Part shown: one piece after another, positions 36,771 to 46,864 of the stretch | How the letters are laid out: every line of letters begins with the position of its first letter | How positions within the stretch are numbered: position 1 is the stretch's first letter | Origin: Ignavibacteriota bacterium | Lineage (GTDB): Bacteria > Bacteroidota > Ignavibacteria > Tepidaquicellales > Tepidaquicellaceae | Direction: 5' to 3' | DNA length: 64,000 nt | NCBI GenBank assembly: GCA_026390735.1 | Contig: JAPLFJ010000069.1 | Coordinates: forward strand, 177,344-241,343 | Position numbers and translations under genes: made by a program | Notes under the pieces: generated by a model | Database searches by the model: none | What the model saw: the letters and a program-made list of their open reading frames with translations, nothing else | What the model was told of the DNA's origin: nothing

Positions 36771-37295
36771 TTTCTTACTCTTTTACTGAAATTAATTATT
36801 CTAAATCTATTTTATTAGGCATAGATTTTGTCATACATCTTTTTCACTCCTCTCTCTGCCGGTTTGGAAAAAATTCTTACCATTCAGAAGACGTAAAATT
36901 CCTGTCACGCAGGTTTTCTTCTATGCTTTTAACACTAAAAGTAACAATAAATTTGTTGATGCTTAAAAACCCCTATAAACACTGACGTTACACGGTATAA
37001 TAATTATAAACTGCATTGGTGTTCAGCAAAAGAATTTAAGAGACCCTCACATTTTACCCCAAAAACCCATACGAAAAAATAAACATTTCAAAATTAAGGC
37101 GCGATTTTTATTCTCAATGTTATAGATGTAAAATATTTTTAATAATCAAGCGGAAAATTTTCAGTTTTCGTAAATTAAGATATTTGATTTTAAAATTATT
37201 TCTTGTAAATTAGAAGCAATCAAATCATAGTAATTCTTTAAAATAATTTATTAAATAAGATAGATTAAATTCTACAAGGGGAAAGTTTTAAGCGA
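36771..37295. other. 525-base intergenic region between divergent genes, regulatory content unknown
   Basis: Separates the minus-strand aldehyde dehydrogenase from nrdJ. I looked for a cobalamin riboswitch (B12 box GCCACTG) and for paired NrdR boxes ahead of nrdJ and saw neither. The part nearest nrdJ is very A/T-rich, with a good ribosome binding site (AAGGGGAAAG) before the nrdJ ATG. Confidence 0.5.
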
Positions 37296-40200
37296 ATGAG
37301 AATAAACAGAATTTTTACAAGTTCAACTACACTAAACCAGATTGAGTATGACAAACGTTCTTCCGTAATCCGTAACCCCGATGGATCTGTTGTATTTGAA
37401 ATGAATAATGTTATTGTACCTAAACACTGGTCACAGGTAGCTACGGATATTATTGCGCAGAAATATTTTCGTAAAGCAGGTATACCAAAAGTTTTAAAGA
37501 AAGTTAAGGAAGAGGGAGTTCCTGAATGGCTTCAGCGCAGTGAAGTCGATACAGATACTTTAACAGGTACTGAAGATTTATATACTTCCGAAATTGATTC
37601 AAGACAGGTGTTCAACAGGCTCGCAGGCTGCTGGACTTACTGGGGATGGAAGTATAAGTATTTTGACTCAGAAGCAGACGCAAAGCATTTCTACAATGAA
37701 ATGGTTTATATGCTTGCTATGCAGTACGCAGCTCCGAATTCACCACAGTGGTTTAACACAGGCCTGCACTGGGCTTACGGCATTACAGGTCCTTCGCAAG
37801 GACATTTTTACGTTGACCCTGACTCTGCCGAACTTACACGTTCTGCGGATGCTTATTCACACTGCCAGCCGCACGCTTGTTTTATTCAGTCAGTCAGTGA
37901 TGACTTAGTGAATGAAGGCGGAATCATGGACTTGTGGGTTCGTGAGGCAAGACTGTTTAAGTATGGTTCAGGAACAGGCTCAAACTTCTCAAACGTCAGA
38001 GGTTCAGGCGAACATTTAAGCGGTGGCGGAAGATCGTCAGGCTTGATGTCTTTCTTAAGAATCGGCGACAGAAGCGCAGGTGCCATTAAATCAGGCGGTA
38101 CAACACGCAGAGCTGCAAAGATGGTAGTGCTCGACCTTGACCATCCTGACATCGAAGATTTTATCAACTGGAAAGTTGTTGAAGAAGAAAAAGTAGCAGC
38201 ACTCGTTACAGGTTCCAAAGCCCTTAATATTTATTTGAATAAAATTTTAACTGCATGCCAGAATCCGGGACATCCTGAAGATGACGGCACTGACAGAACA
38301 AAGAATAAACAACTCGCATCAGCAATAAAAGAAGCAAGACGTGCTTACGTTCCTGAAAACTATATTGAAAGAGTTATTCAGTTATCTAAACTCGGCTTCA
38401 AGGAAATCTTTATTCCGATTTATGATACTGACTGGAACTCTGATGCATACGCAACTGTGGCAGGACAGAATTCCAACAACAGTGTCCGTGCAACAAACGA
38501 TTTTATGAAAGCTGTTGAGATGGATGATAAGTGGAATCTCTACTGGCGTGTTGAACTTCAGCAGTCAAAGAAAGAAAACAGAGAACCAAAACCATCGAAG
38601 ACTTTAAAGGCAAGAAAACTCTGGGACGACATCGCATACTCAGCATGGGCCTGCGCTGACCCCGGTATTCAGTTTCATACTACAATCAACGAATGGCATA
38701 CCTGCCCTGATGGCGGCGAGATTAAGGCTTCCAATCCTTGCAGCGAATATATGTTCCTCGATGATACTGCCTGTAACTTAGCCTCGCTAAATTTAATAAA
38801 GTTCTATAATTACGAGATAGAGAAATTTGAAATTGAAAAGTTCAGGCACGCGTCACGCCTGTGGACTATGGTTCTTGAAATCAGTGTTCTTATGGCTCAG
38901 TTCCCAAGTAAGGAAATTGCCGAACTTTCTTATAAATACAGAACACTCGGACTTGGTTATGCAAACCTCGGTGCCTTACTTATGATTCTCGGTATTCCTT
39001 ACGATTCAAACGAAGCAAGAGCAATCGCAGGTGCAATCACTGCTATTCTGCACATGCGCTCTTATGCAACTTCCGCTGAAATGGCAAAGGAACTCGGACC
39101 TTATCCCGGATATGAAAAGAATAAAGATACTATGCTGCGCGTTATCCGTAATCACAGACGTGCATCATACAACGTTCATAAAAAAGAGTACGAAGAACTT
39201 TCAATCTATCCTGTAGGGATAGATAAAAAGTATTGTCCTGACGATTTACTCGAGGCAGCAAGAGCGGATTCTGACAGAGCTCTTGAACTCGGTGAAAAAT
39301 TCGGGTACAGAAATGCACAGGTAACTGTTATCGCACCTACAGGTACAATCGGTCTTCTGATGGATTGCGATACAACAGGTGTTGAGCCTGACTTCGCACT
39401 CGTTAAATTTAAGAAACTTGCAGGCGGCGGATATTTCAAGATAATAAATGAATCGGTTCCTCCTGCGTTAAAATGTCTTGGTTACAGTGAAAATGAAATT
39501 GATGATATTATTAAATACACAAAAGGTTACGGCTCTTTAATCGGTTGTCCGCACATAAATCCACAGTCACTCACTGAAAAGGGATTTACGATGGAAGTTA
39601 TTAAAATGGTTGAGAAGTCATTACCTGGTGTCTTTGATATAACATTTACATTCAATAAATATACTCTCGGTGCTGCATTCTGTAAAAACGTTCTCGGATT
39701 TACTGATGAGCAACTCGATGATTATACTTTCAACATTCTCAGGGCACTTGGATTTACTAAAGAACAAATCGATGAAGCAAATGACTATATCTGCGGTACT
39801 ATGACTATAGAGGGTGCCCCTCATTTAAAAACAGAACACTATCCGATATTCGATTGTGCGAACAAATGCGGCAAAAAGGGAACACGTTATATTCTTCCCG
39901 AAGCCCATATTAAAATTATGGCAGCAGCACAGCCGTTTATATCAGGTGCAATCTCAAAAACAATCAACCTTCCGAACCATGCAACTATAGAAGACATGAA
40001 GAGTGCATATATGCTCTCCTGGTCACTTGGTTTGAAGTCAAATGCTTTGTACAGAGACGGTTCTAAACTTTCACAGCCTCTGAACAGAACTATAGATGAC
40101 GTTCTGGACTTTGAAGAGGAAGAAAAATCCGAAATATCTATCTCTTCAAACACAGATATTGTTAAAGTTGCAGAAAGAATTATACACAGATACATTGCGA

Positions 40201-40913
40201 AGAGAAGAAAACTTCCGTTCCGCCGCAGAGGATACACTCAAAAGGCAAAGATTGGTAACCATAATGTTTATTTAAGAACGGGTGAATACGAAAACGGACA
40301 ACTCGGTGAAATATTTATCGATATGCACCGCGAAGGTGCAGCCTTCAGAAGTCTGATGAACTGTTTCGCAATAGCTGTCTCGCTTGGCTTACAGCACGGT
40401 GTCCCGCTCGAAGAGTTTGTAGATGCTTTTGTCTATACACGTTTTGAGCCTAACGGAATAATTATCGGTAATTCTAACATCAAGATGGCAACATCTATTA
40501 TCGATTACATTTTCCGTGAACTCGCAGTTACTTATTTATCGAGAACTGACCTTGCTCATATACCTGAAGATCAGATTGCAATAAGCCCTGTTGATTCACT
40601 CGCAAAGACAGAAAAAGACAAAGATATGGAATTCTACGAAGAGAAAATTTACAGCGAAAGAATCGTGGAAGAAAAGATATCTGATAAACCAAAAGAAACC
40701 AATTTAACAGTTGATCATTCTATACCTATTAAAATAGTCGCTAACCCTGCCGGAAACGGTAATGGTAAAGGCGGCGAGAAGGTGAAAGTAGAAGAAGCAA
40801 TTCTTAAAGGTTATACAGGCGATATCTGCCAGGAATGCGGACAGGCAACTATGGTTAGAAACGGTACTTGTCTGAAATGTATGAGTTGTGGTTCAACAAG
40901 CGGTTGTTCTTAG
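37296..40913 (+). CDS. nrdJ: vitamin B12-dependent ribonucleotide reductase, class II
   Basis: A 1205-residue adenosylcobalamin-dependent reductase that makes deoxynucleotides with or without oxygen. The barrel has the NPCSEY loop (near residue 480) with the substrate-binding Asn and catalytic Cys/Glu, and the [23 protein letters not shown] segment (near residue 675). The C-terminus is a zinc-ribbon-like Cys-rich tail (CQECG...[14 protein letters not shown]) that carries the thiols for re-reduction. The length equals the long NrdJ form and no intein is visible. No other ribonucleotide reductase is in the window. B12 supply is therefore needed. Confidence 0.97.
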   Translation: MRINRIFTSSTTLNQIEYDKRSSVIRNPDGSVVFEMNNVIVPKHWSQVATDIIAQKYFRKAGIPKVLKKVKEEGVPEWLQRSEVDTDTLTGTEDLYTSEIDSRQVFNRLAGCWTYWGWKYKYFDSEADAKHFYNEMVYMLAMQYAAPNSPQWFNTGLHWAYGITGPSQGHFYVDPDSAELTRSADAYSHCQPHACFIQSVSDDLVNEGGIMDLWVREARLFKYGSGTGSNFSNVRGSGEHLSGGGRSSGLMSFLRIGDRSAGAIKSGGTTRRAAKMVVLDLDHPDIEDFINWKVVEEEKVAALVTGSKALNIYLNKILTACQNPGHPEDDGTDRTKNKQLASAIKEARRAYVPENYIERVIQLSKLGFKEIFIPIYDTDWNSDAYATVAGQNSNNSVRATNDFMKAVEMDDKWNLYWRVELQQSKKENREPKPSKTLKARKLWDDIAYSAWACADPGIQFHTTINEWHTCPDGGEIKASNPCSEYMFLDDTACNLASLNLIKFYNYEIEKFEIEKFRHASRLWTMVLEISVLMAQFPSKEIAELSYKYRTLGLGYANLGALLMILGIPYDSNEARAIAGAITAILHMRSYATSAEMAKELGPYPGYEKNKDTMLRVIRNHRRASYNVHKKEYEELSIYPVGIDKKYCPDDLLEAARADSDRALELGEKFGYRNAQVTVIAPTGTIGLLMDCDTTGVEPDFALVKFKKLAGGGYFKIINESVPPALKCLGYSENEIDDIIKYTKGYGSLIGCPHINPQSLTEKGFTMEVIKMVEKSLPGVFDITFTFNKYTLGAAFCKNVLGFTDEQLDDYTFNILRALGFTKEQIDEANDYICGTMTIEGAPHLKTEHYPIFDCANKCGKKGTRYILPEAHIKIMAAAQPFISGAISKTINLPNHATIEDMKSAYMLSWSLGLKSNALYRDGSKLSQPLNRTIDDVLDFEEEEKSEISISSNTDIVKVAERIIHRYIAKRRKLPFRRRGYTQKAKIGNHNVYLRTGEYENGQLGEIFIDMHREGAAFRSLMNCFAIAVSLGLQHGVPLEEFVDAFVYTRFEPNGIIIGNSNIKMATSIIDYIFRELAVTYLSRTDLAHIPEDQIAISPVDSLAKTEKDKDMEFYEEKIYSERIVEEKISDKPKETNLTVDHSIPIKIVANPAGNGNGKGGEKVKVEEAILKGYTGDICQECGQATMVRNGTCLKCMSCGSTSGCS

Positions 40914-40944
40914 CCTTGTTAACCCTGGAGAAAGGAATATAAAC

Positions 40945-40976
40945 AAAGGGCAGACCATCCGGTCTGCCCTTTTTGT
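40945..40976. terminator. rho-independent terminator after nrdJ
   Basis: A 12-bp stem (AAAGGGCAGACC / GGTCTGCCCTTT) with a 4-base loop and a T run on the plus side; it can also serve the convergent kbl gene. Confidence 0.9.
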
Positions 40977-41169
40977 TTGGATTAACTCTCTTACATTAAA
41001 TCTTCTCTGTCTTATCTCTTTGCCTGAAAATACACATTTTAAAAAAGAAATCTTTAATCTCTAATTCTTTAACCCTTAAAAATCTTTTGATCAGTGCAAA
41101 TCAGTTCTAATCGTCTTTTATCAGTGTGCCATTTCTATATTTCTTTGCTCCTATGTGACATTTCAACTA

Positions 41170-42435
41170 TCAACTAATAACTAAATGTTTCTTTCCAACC
41201 TTTTCAAATGCTGCTAAACATTTCTCAATATCCTGCTTTGTGTGTGCTGCTGATATTTGTACTCTTATTCTTGCCATTCCTCTCGGGACTACAGGAAAGA
41301 AAAATCCTACTGCATAAATTCCTTCTTCGTATAAATCCTTCGAAACTGCCTGTGCAAGCATTGCATCATTTTCAAACTTTCTGAATAAAACTGGTACTAT
41401 CGGATGAACACTGTCTATTATGTCAAAACCGAGTTTTGTCATTCCCGTTCTGAACTGCTTTGTGTTCTCAACAAGTTTCGCACGTAGGTCATCGCTCTTG
41501 TCGAGTAAATCAAATGCTGCAATAGAAGCACCAACTACTGAAGGTGAAACTGAATTTGAAAACAGGTAAGGTCTTGAGCGTTGTCTTAACATATCAATAA
41601 TTTCTTTCCTGCCTGTAGTGAATCCGCCTGTTGCACCGCCCATTGCTTTTCCGAGTGTTGAAGTAATGATGTCAACCTCGCCGAGTGCATTGCAGTATTC
41701 TATAGAACCTCTTCCTTTTTCTCCCAGAAATCCTGTTGCATGTGAATCATCAACCATTACCATAGCGTCGTATTTGTTCGCCAGTTCAATAATCTCTCTG
41801 ATTTTTGCTATGTCGCCATCCATTGAGAATACTCCGTCAGTTGCTACTACAATATTTCTTGCAGGATTTGGCATTGCCTCCAGTCCGCTGTGGTCCCAGA
41901 TGTCAGAACCTTCGCGAGCGAGTTTCAATTTTTCTTCAAGTGAGTGCATATCCGAATGGTTGAATATCAAACGGCGTGCTTTGCAAAGTCTGATACCGTC
42001 AATTATACTCGCGTGATTTAATGCGTCTGTGATAATTGTGTCATCCTGTCCGAGTATTGCTTCAAACAATCCGCCGTTTGCATCGAAGCACGACGAATAG
42101 AGAATCGTATCTTCTGTATGATAGAACTTTGCAATCTGTTTCTCAAGCTGCTTGTGTATATCTTGTGTTCCGCAAATAAACCTTACTGACGCAAGCCCGA
42201 AACCATAAGTGTCTAACGTTTCGTGAGCGGCTTTTATAAGTGCAGGATGGTTCGCAAGTCCGAGATAATTGTTAGCGCAGAAGTTTAATACTTCACGTTC
42301 CTTTGCGTTATCAGGAAACCTTACGCTGATATTTGCTTTCTGGTCGGAAAGAATAACTCTTTCGTCTTTGTATAAACCTTGTTCTTTTATTTCTGATAAT
42401 TCTTTTGCTAAATCGAGTTTTGTTCTGATGTACAT
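41170..42435 (-). CDS. kbl: glycine C-acetyltransferase (2-amino-3-ketobutyrate CoA ligase), alpha-oxoamine synthase
   Basis: A 421-residue PLP enzyme of the alpha-oxoamine synthase family. DDSHATGFLGEKGRG and STLGKAMGGATGG (PLP lysine K263) closely follow E. coli Kbl, as do RQRSRPYLFSNS and HPIVPVLF. It has an insert of about 20 residues near residues 172-195 (EGSDIWDHSG) that the neighbouring paralogue lacks. Kbl splits 2-amino-3-ketobutyrate with CoA into glycine and acetyl-CoA after threonine dehydrogenase. No tdh gene is in the window. A terminator separates it from the paralogue, so it probably has its own promoter. Confidence 0.9.
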   Translation of the reverse strand: MYIRTKLDLAKELSEIKEQGLYKDERVILSDQKANISVRFPDNAKEREVLNFCANNYLGLANHPALIKAAHETLDTYGFGLASVRFICGTQDIHKQLEKQIAKFYHTEDTILYSSCFDANGGLFEAILGQDDTIITDALNHASIIDGIRLCKARRLIFNHSDMHSLEEKLKLAREGSDIWDHSGLEAMPNPARNIVVATDGVFSMDGDIAKIREIIELANKYDAMVMVDDSHATGFLGEKGRGSIEYCNALGEVDIITSTLGKAMGGATGGFTTGRKEIIDMLRQRSRPYLFSNSVSPSVVGASIAAFDLLDKSDDLRAKLVENTKQFRTGMTKLGFDIIDSVHPIVPVLFRKFENDAMLAQAVSKDLYEEGIYAVGFFFPVVPRGMARIRVQISAAHTKQDIEKCLAAFEKVGKKHLVIS

Positions 42436-42494
42436 ATCTTTAGAATAATTTAAAGCAAAAATACGAAACCTATATTTAATATTTAAGGGGAAAT

Positions 42495-42521
42495 AAAAAA
42501 GCCGGATTAATAATCCGGCCT
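42495..42521 (-). terminator. rho-independent terminator (minus strand) between the two oxoamine synthases
   Basis: Stem GCCGGATT / AATCCGGC with a 3-base loop; on the minus strand it is followed by six T. Confidence 0.88.
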
Positions 42522-42545
42522 TTATATGTTTGTCTTTACTATTTG

Positions 42546-43793
42546 TTACATTCCGTATCTGTCAATGATTTCCTGTTTTGTCTTGCCGAGTATTTCGTAT
42601 TTCTTTCCTACTTTAATGAATGCTGCAAGTGCTTTTTCAAGATGATGCATATCGTGTGCAGCGGAAAGTTGTGTTCTGATTCTTGCCTGTCCCTTTGGAA
42701 CTACAGGGAAGAAGAATCCAACTGCGTAAATACCTTCTGCGAATAAATCTTTAGAGAAGTCCTGCGATAACTTTGCATTGAATAACATAACAGGTACGAT
42801 TGCTGTTTCACCTGCTTTAATGATTAATCCTGCTTCTGTTAAGGATTTTCTCCAGAATTCTGTATTCTTTTCAAGTTTATCTCTTCTTTCAGTTGTCTTT
42901 GAAATAATGTCAAGTACCGTCATTGAAGCTTCAACAATCGAAGGAGCAACTGCGTTTGAGAATAAATATGGTCTTCCGCGCTGGCGGCAAAGTTCTACTA
43001 TTTCTTTTCTTCCTGAAATACAACCGCCCGATGCACCGCCAAGTGCTTTTCCGAGTGTTGTGGAAATAATATCTATCTTTCCCATTACTCCGAAATGTTC
43101 TGCTGTTCCGCGTCCTGTTTTGCCAATGTAACCCGATGTATGAGCTTCGTCAACAAAGACCATCGCATTGTACTTCTCTGCAAGTTCAACAATCTTGTCA
43201 AGCTTTGCAAGGTCGCCGTCCATTGAGAATGCGCCGTCAGTGATAATCAAACGTATTCTTTTATCCTGATGAAGAACCAGTTTTTCTTCAAGGTGTTTCA
43301 TATCAGAATGCTTGAAAGTATCCTGCTGTGCTTTTGCAAGACGGATACCGTCAACGATTGATGCGTGAATTAATCTGTCAGCAATCATAACGTCCTGATC
43401 GGTGAGTACTGCTTCAAACACACCTGCGTTTGCATCAAAGCACGAAGGGAACAGTATAGTATCTTCTGTGCCTAAGAATTTTGTCAGCTTAGCTTCAAGT
43501 TCTTTATGTGTGTCCTGTGTACCGCAGATAAATCTTACTGATGACATGCCGTAACCTCTGTGGTCAAGTCCTTTATGCGCTGCTGCAACTACATCAGGAT
43601 GTGAAGACAATCCGAGATAATTGTTTGCACACATATTTATAACTTTCTTAGCTTCCGACCCGATAGGAAATTGAACTTCAATTTCCGCATCCTGCGGATC
43701 ACATATCGCTCTTTCTTCTTTGAATAAACCGGCCGTCTTGATTCCTGTTACTTCGTCCGAAAGTGCTTTTCTTACTTCTTCTGAATAAGCCAT
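42546..43793 (-). CDS. alpha-oxoamine synthase (Kbl-like paralogue)
   Basis: A 415-residue PLP enzyme, paralogous to the downstream kbl. DEAHTSGYIGKTGRG and STTLGKALGGASGG (PLP lysine K249) are clear. The loop GGASGGCISGRKE keeps the Kbl/AONS style rather than the SFGG style of serine palmitoyltransferases. Upstream in the same direction are an acyl carrier protein and an acyl-CoA synthetase, an arrangement known for oxoamine synthases that use an acyl-ACP. It could therefore condense an acyl-ACP with glycine or another amino acid, or be a second glycine acetyltransferase. The repeat-flanked GxxExxY cassette lies between it and the ACP gene. Confidence 0.85.
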   Translation of the reverse strand: MAYSEEVRKALSDEVTGIKTAGLFKEERAICDPQDAEIEVQFPIGSEAKKVINMCANNYLGLSSHPDVVAAAHKGLDHRGYGMSSVRFICGTQDTHKELEAKLTKFLGTEDTILFPSCFDANAGVFEAVLTDQDVMIADRLIHASIVDGIRLAKAQQDTFKHSDMKHLEEKLVLHQDKRIRLIITDGAFSMDGDLAKLDKIVELAEKYNAMVFVDEAHTSGYIGKTGRGTAEHFGVMGKIDIISTTLGKALGGASGGCISGRKEIVELCRQRGRPYLFSNAVAPSIVEASMTVLDIISKTTERRDKLEKNTEFWRKSLTEAGLIIKAGETAIVPVMLFNAKLSQDFSKDLFAEGIYAVGFFFPVVPKGQARIRTQLSAAHDMHHLEKALAAFIKVGKKYEILGKTKQEIIDRYGM

Positions 43794-43845
43794 TTTATAG
43801 CTCCAATTTAAAATTTATAATTAATTGAATAGCCTTAATTTATAC

Positions 43846-43890
43846 TAAATAGAACACGGATTTTCGCTGATTCAACGGATATCCACGGAT
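43846..43890. repeat. inverted-repeat arm flanking the GxxExxY gene (left)
   Basis: AATAGAACACGGATTTTC plus the following ACGGATATCCACGGATTT are an imperfect reverse complement of the unit repeated on the other side of the gene (44309-44745, with GTGAAAATCCGCGTTCTATT). The arm overlaps the end of the gene and encodes its last residues (KSVDIR). Confidence 0.75.
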
Positions 43891-44285
43891 TTATATACAT
43901 CATTTGTAAATATCTTTCTTCTGAATTCCGCTTTTTCTCCAAAATTCAATAATAATCCGACTTCAATTCCTGTAGCTTTTAGATAATTAATTAACTGATA
44001 TTCATTTTCCTGACACAACGATTTTGCTGTCTTTATTTCAACTATGATTTTCTTATCAATCAATAAATCCGCGAAATACTCACCAACAACCTGGTCATCA
44101 TAATATACATTTATAGGATACTGTTTAATAACAGACAGATTACTTTTTTGAAGTTCATTACATAATGAATTTTCATATACCTTTTCCAGAAAACCAAAAC
44201 CTAATGTATTGTAGACTTTGTAAAAAGCAGCAATTATAATTTCTGTTTCCTTAGAATGTAATAATTCTGTTTTATTATCAGACAT
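43872..44285 (-). CDS. GxxExxY-family protein (PD-(D/E)XK nuclease-like)
   Basis: A 137-residue protein with the family signature G31-F-L-E34-K-V-Y37 and, downstream, ADLLIDKKIIVEIKTAKS, which has the D...ExK pattern of the PD-(D/E)XK nuclease fold. The C-terminal LLLNFG motif is also usual. The biochemical role of the family is not established. The gene is enclosed by inverted repeats, one of which codes for its last residues, and followed upstream by a tandem array of the same repeat. It splits an otherwise coherent gene group, so it may be a small mobile cassette. Confidence 0.88.
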   Translation of the reverse strand: MSDNKTELLHSKETEIIIAAFYKVYNTLGFGFLEKVYENSLCNELQKSNLSVIKQYPINVYYDDQVVGEYFADLLIDKKIIVEIKTAKSLCQENEYQLINYLKATGIEVGLLLNFGEKAEFRRKIFTNDVYKSVDIR

Positions 44286-44308
44286 CTTTAATTCTTTGCT
44301 TACATTAA

Positions 44309-44745
44309 TATCTGTGAAAATCAGTATTCTATTAATTCTTTTCCTATCTTTTCTCTTAGCCTAAAAAATATCCGCTAACATCAGTTTAATCTGTGAAAAT
44401 CAGTATTCTATTAATTCATTTCTTATCTTTTCTCTTAGCCTAAAAAATATCTGCGAACATCAGTCTGATCCGTGAAAATCCGCGTTCTGTTTGCTCTTTG
44501 ATTATAACTGATTCTCGTTCTTTTCTTTTAGCCTAAAATATATCTGCGAAAATCAGTCTAATCTGTGAAAATCCGCGTTCTATTGAATCTTTTCTTATCT
44601 TTTCTCTTAGCCTAAAAAATATCCGTGATAATCAGTCTAATCTGTGAAAATCCGCGTTCTATTATATCTTTTCTTATCTTTTCTCTTAGCCTAAAAAATA
44701 TCCGTGAAAATCAGTCTAATCCGTGAAAATCCGCGTTCTATTCTT
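44309..44745. repeat. tandem repeat array, about five copies of a 79-93 bp unit
   Basis: Units share CTTTTCTTATCTTTTCTCTT, then AGCCTAAAAAATATC, then GTGAAAATCAGTCTAATC and GTGAAAATCCGCGTTCTATT. Copies of the AGCCTAA anchor start near 44358, 44438, 44531, 44609 and 44688; a partial copy precedes them at 44309. The array lies upstream of the GxxExxY gene and is in inverted orientation to the arm at 43846-43890. A faint related stretch is seen at about 40996-41145. Confidence 0.85.
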
Positions 44746-44762
44746 TAGTGTGCCAATATTAT

Positions 44763-45014
44763 TTATTCCACGCCCATTTCTTTTAACAGTACTATTATAT
44801 TATCTACACTGTCAAATGCCTCTGGTGTTGCCTTGGCATCAGGAATCGAAACGTTATACTTTGTTTCTAAGAAAACTTTCAATGATACCATCGAGAATGA
44901 ATCTACTATTCCGCCTGATATCAAAGGTGTGTTGTATGTTACTTCTCTGTCGTCTCCGTCCTCGAGATATTCATTTCTTACGTATTCGAGGATAGTGTCT
45001 TTTGTTACTGCCAT
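44763..45014 (-). CDS. acyl carrier protein
   Basis: An 83-residue acidic helical protein with the phosphopantetheine site in GGIVDSFSMVSL: Ser39 within D-S-F, where most ACPs have D-S-L. It lacks the usual fatty-acid ACP context. It starts 45 bases after the acyl-CoA synthetase stop and precedes the oxoamine synthase on the same strand, with the GxxExxY cassette in between. It probably carries the acyl group for that synthase rather than serving general fatty acid synthesis. Confidence 0.88.
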   Translation of the reverse strand: MAVTKDTILEYVRNEYLEDGDDREVTYNTPLISGGIVDSFSMVSLKVFLETKYNVSIPDAKATPEAFDSVDNIIVLLKEMGVE

Positions 45015-45059
45015 TAGATTTTACTCCGTTTAAATTATTAAAATTTGATTTCTTTATTC

Positions 45060-46778
45060 TTACATATCATTTTCTAGCGTTGAAATATCACCAATCTCTT
45101 CGCCCCATTCTTTTGCTCTCAATACTCTTCTCATTATTTTTCCGCTTCTAGTTTTTGGCAGTGAATCCACAAACTCGATTTCCTGCGGCATAGCTAAAGC
45201 TGAAAGTTTCTTCCTTACAAAATTCATTATTTCAAGTTCAAGCATTTTATTCTGGTCATAACCGGGTTTCAAAGCTATGAATGCCTTTACAACTTCCATG
45301 TTAACAGGGTCAGGTTTACCGACGACTGCTGACTCTGCTACTGCAGGATGTTCAAGTAACGCTGATTCAATTTCGAACGGTCCTACAAGGTGACCCGCTG
45401 TGTTGATAACGTCATCGTCTCTTCCTACAAACCAGTAGTATCCTTCTTCGTCAATACTTGCTCTGTCGCCGCTTAAATACCATCCGTTCTTAAATTTGCT
45501 CTTGTATATTTCTTCGTTGTTCCAGTAAGTCCTTATTATCGAAGGCCAGTTCGGCTGGAATGCAATCATTCCGACTATACCTTTTTTAGTAATAGGTTCG
45601 GATGTCTTTAAATCCAATACTGTTGCCGTTATTCCGGGGAAAGGTTTTCCCATCGAGCCTGGTTTTATTTTCATTCCGGGATAGTTGCTTACCATTATGC
45701 TTCCTGTTTCTGTCTGCCAGAATGTATCGTGGAACATCATTCCGAATGCTTCCTGCGACCAGATTACTGCTTCTGCATTCAAAGGTTCACCAACACTCGC
45801 TAAATGACGCAGTGATGATAAATCATGTTTCTTTACCGCCGCAGTTCCTTCTTTCATCAAAGAACGAATTGCTGTTGGTGCAGAATACCAGACTGTCACT
45901 TTATTCTTCTCTGCAAACTTATACCAGTTGTCTGCTGTAAAACCAATATCAGTCACGCACTGAGTCACACCGTTTGCCCACACTCCGATTATACCGTACG
46001 ATGTTCCTGTAACCCAGCCCGGGTCAGCAGTACACCAGTATACATCGTCTTCCTGCAAGTCAAGTACGTACTTAGCAGTTATGTATTGTGATATTAATGA
46101 ATAGTGGACGTGTTGCGCGCCTTTTGGTTTTCCAGTTGTACCTGATGTGTAGTGAAGTACCGACTTTGTTTCTGCCGTAGAAGGGAAGCAATCAAATTTC
46201 TCTATCTTTGGTTCGGTCTCGATGTTTAATGCAAATTCTCTTTCTCTTAGTGCTTTGCTGCCGTCATCATCAACAACAATTATGTATTTCAAATAAGGCA
46301 TCTTCTCGAGTATGTTTCTTACTTTCGGAAGATGTTTCTTCTGTGTCATAATCGCAGTTGTCGTTGCGTCTTCAAGCCTTGTTAATAAAGATTCAGAACC
46401 AAACGCTGAAAACAGTGGTTGTGCTATCGCGCCAAGTTTCAGTACTCCTAAAAATCCCATGTATAGTTCAGGAATTTTATCCATAAATAAACAAACTCTG
46501 TCCCCCTGATTCACTCCTAAGTTTTTCAGATAACTGGCCATTGTGTTTGTAATCAATCTAAGGTCGTTGAAGGTGTAACGCTTTTCCTCACCTTTTGAAC
46601 TTTCCCAGATCAGTGCAAGTTTTTCAGCTTTTCCTTTTTCGCAAATACGGTCCGAACAATACCAGCCGATGTTGATAATGTCTCCGTCTTTGTATTCTAA
46701 TTCTTTCTTTGAAATGTCCCACGAAAAGGTTTTTACTTCCTCTTCATACGATTTCATGTTTGAAGGTTTTGATGGCAT
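45060..46778 (-). CDS. acyl-CoA synthetase, AcsA-like (acetate-CoA ligase type)
   Basis: A 572-residue AMP-forming ligase. TSGTTGKPKGAQ (P-loop-like ATP motif), WCTADPGWVTGTSYG, WQTETGS and YLSGDRA follow in order, and LPKTRSGKIMRR near the C-terminus has the catalytic Lys. The segments resemble the AcsA type that activates acetate or short acyl groups. It starts the group synthetase-ACP-oxoamine synthase and might load the ACP with an acyl adenylate; a simple role in acetate use is the alternative. Confidence 0.9.
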   Translation of the reverse strand: MPSKPSNMKSYEEEVKTFSWDISKKELEYKDGDIINIGWYCSDRICEKGKAEKLALIWESSKGEEKRYTFNDLRLITNTMASYLKNLGVNQGDRVCLFMDKIPELYMGFLGVLKLGAIAQPLFSAFGSESLLTRLEDATTTAIMTQKKHLPKVRNILEKMPYLKYIIVVDDDGSKALREREFALNIETEPKIEKFDCFPSTAETKSVLHYTSGTTGKPKGAQHVHYSLISQYITAKYVLDLQEDDVYWCTADPGWVTGTSYGIIGVWANGVTQCVTDIGFTADNWYKFAEKNKVTVWYSAPTAIRSLMKEGTAAVKKHDLSSLRHLASVGEPLNAEAVIWSQEAFGMMFHDTFWQTETGSIMVSNYPGMKIKPGSMGKPFPGITATVLDLKTSEPITKKGIVGMIAFQPNWPSIIRTYWNNEEIYKSKFKNGWYLSGDRASIDEEGYYWFVGRDDDVINTAGHLVGPFEIESALLEHPAVAESAVVGKPDPVNMEVVKAFIALKPGYDQNKMLELEIMNFVRKKLSALAMPQEIEFVDSLPKTRSGKIMRRVLRAKEWGEEIGDISTLENDM

Positions 46779-46864
46779 AAGGCTTTTAGCCCTCCGTTTA
46801 ATTTATAAATGATGTTCAAGTATAGTTTAAAATCTAAATAAAGTATTGCAGGGAAAAAATAAAT

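Noticed and set aside
36771..37295. Cobalamin riboswitch ahead of nrdJ
   Set aside because: No B12 box or aptamer-like core could be found on the plus strand.
42546..43793. Calling this gene a serine palmitoyltransferase because of the ACP context
   Set aside because: The PLP-lysine region (TTLGKALGGASGG) is of the Kbl type, not the SPT type, so the context alone is not enough.
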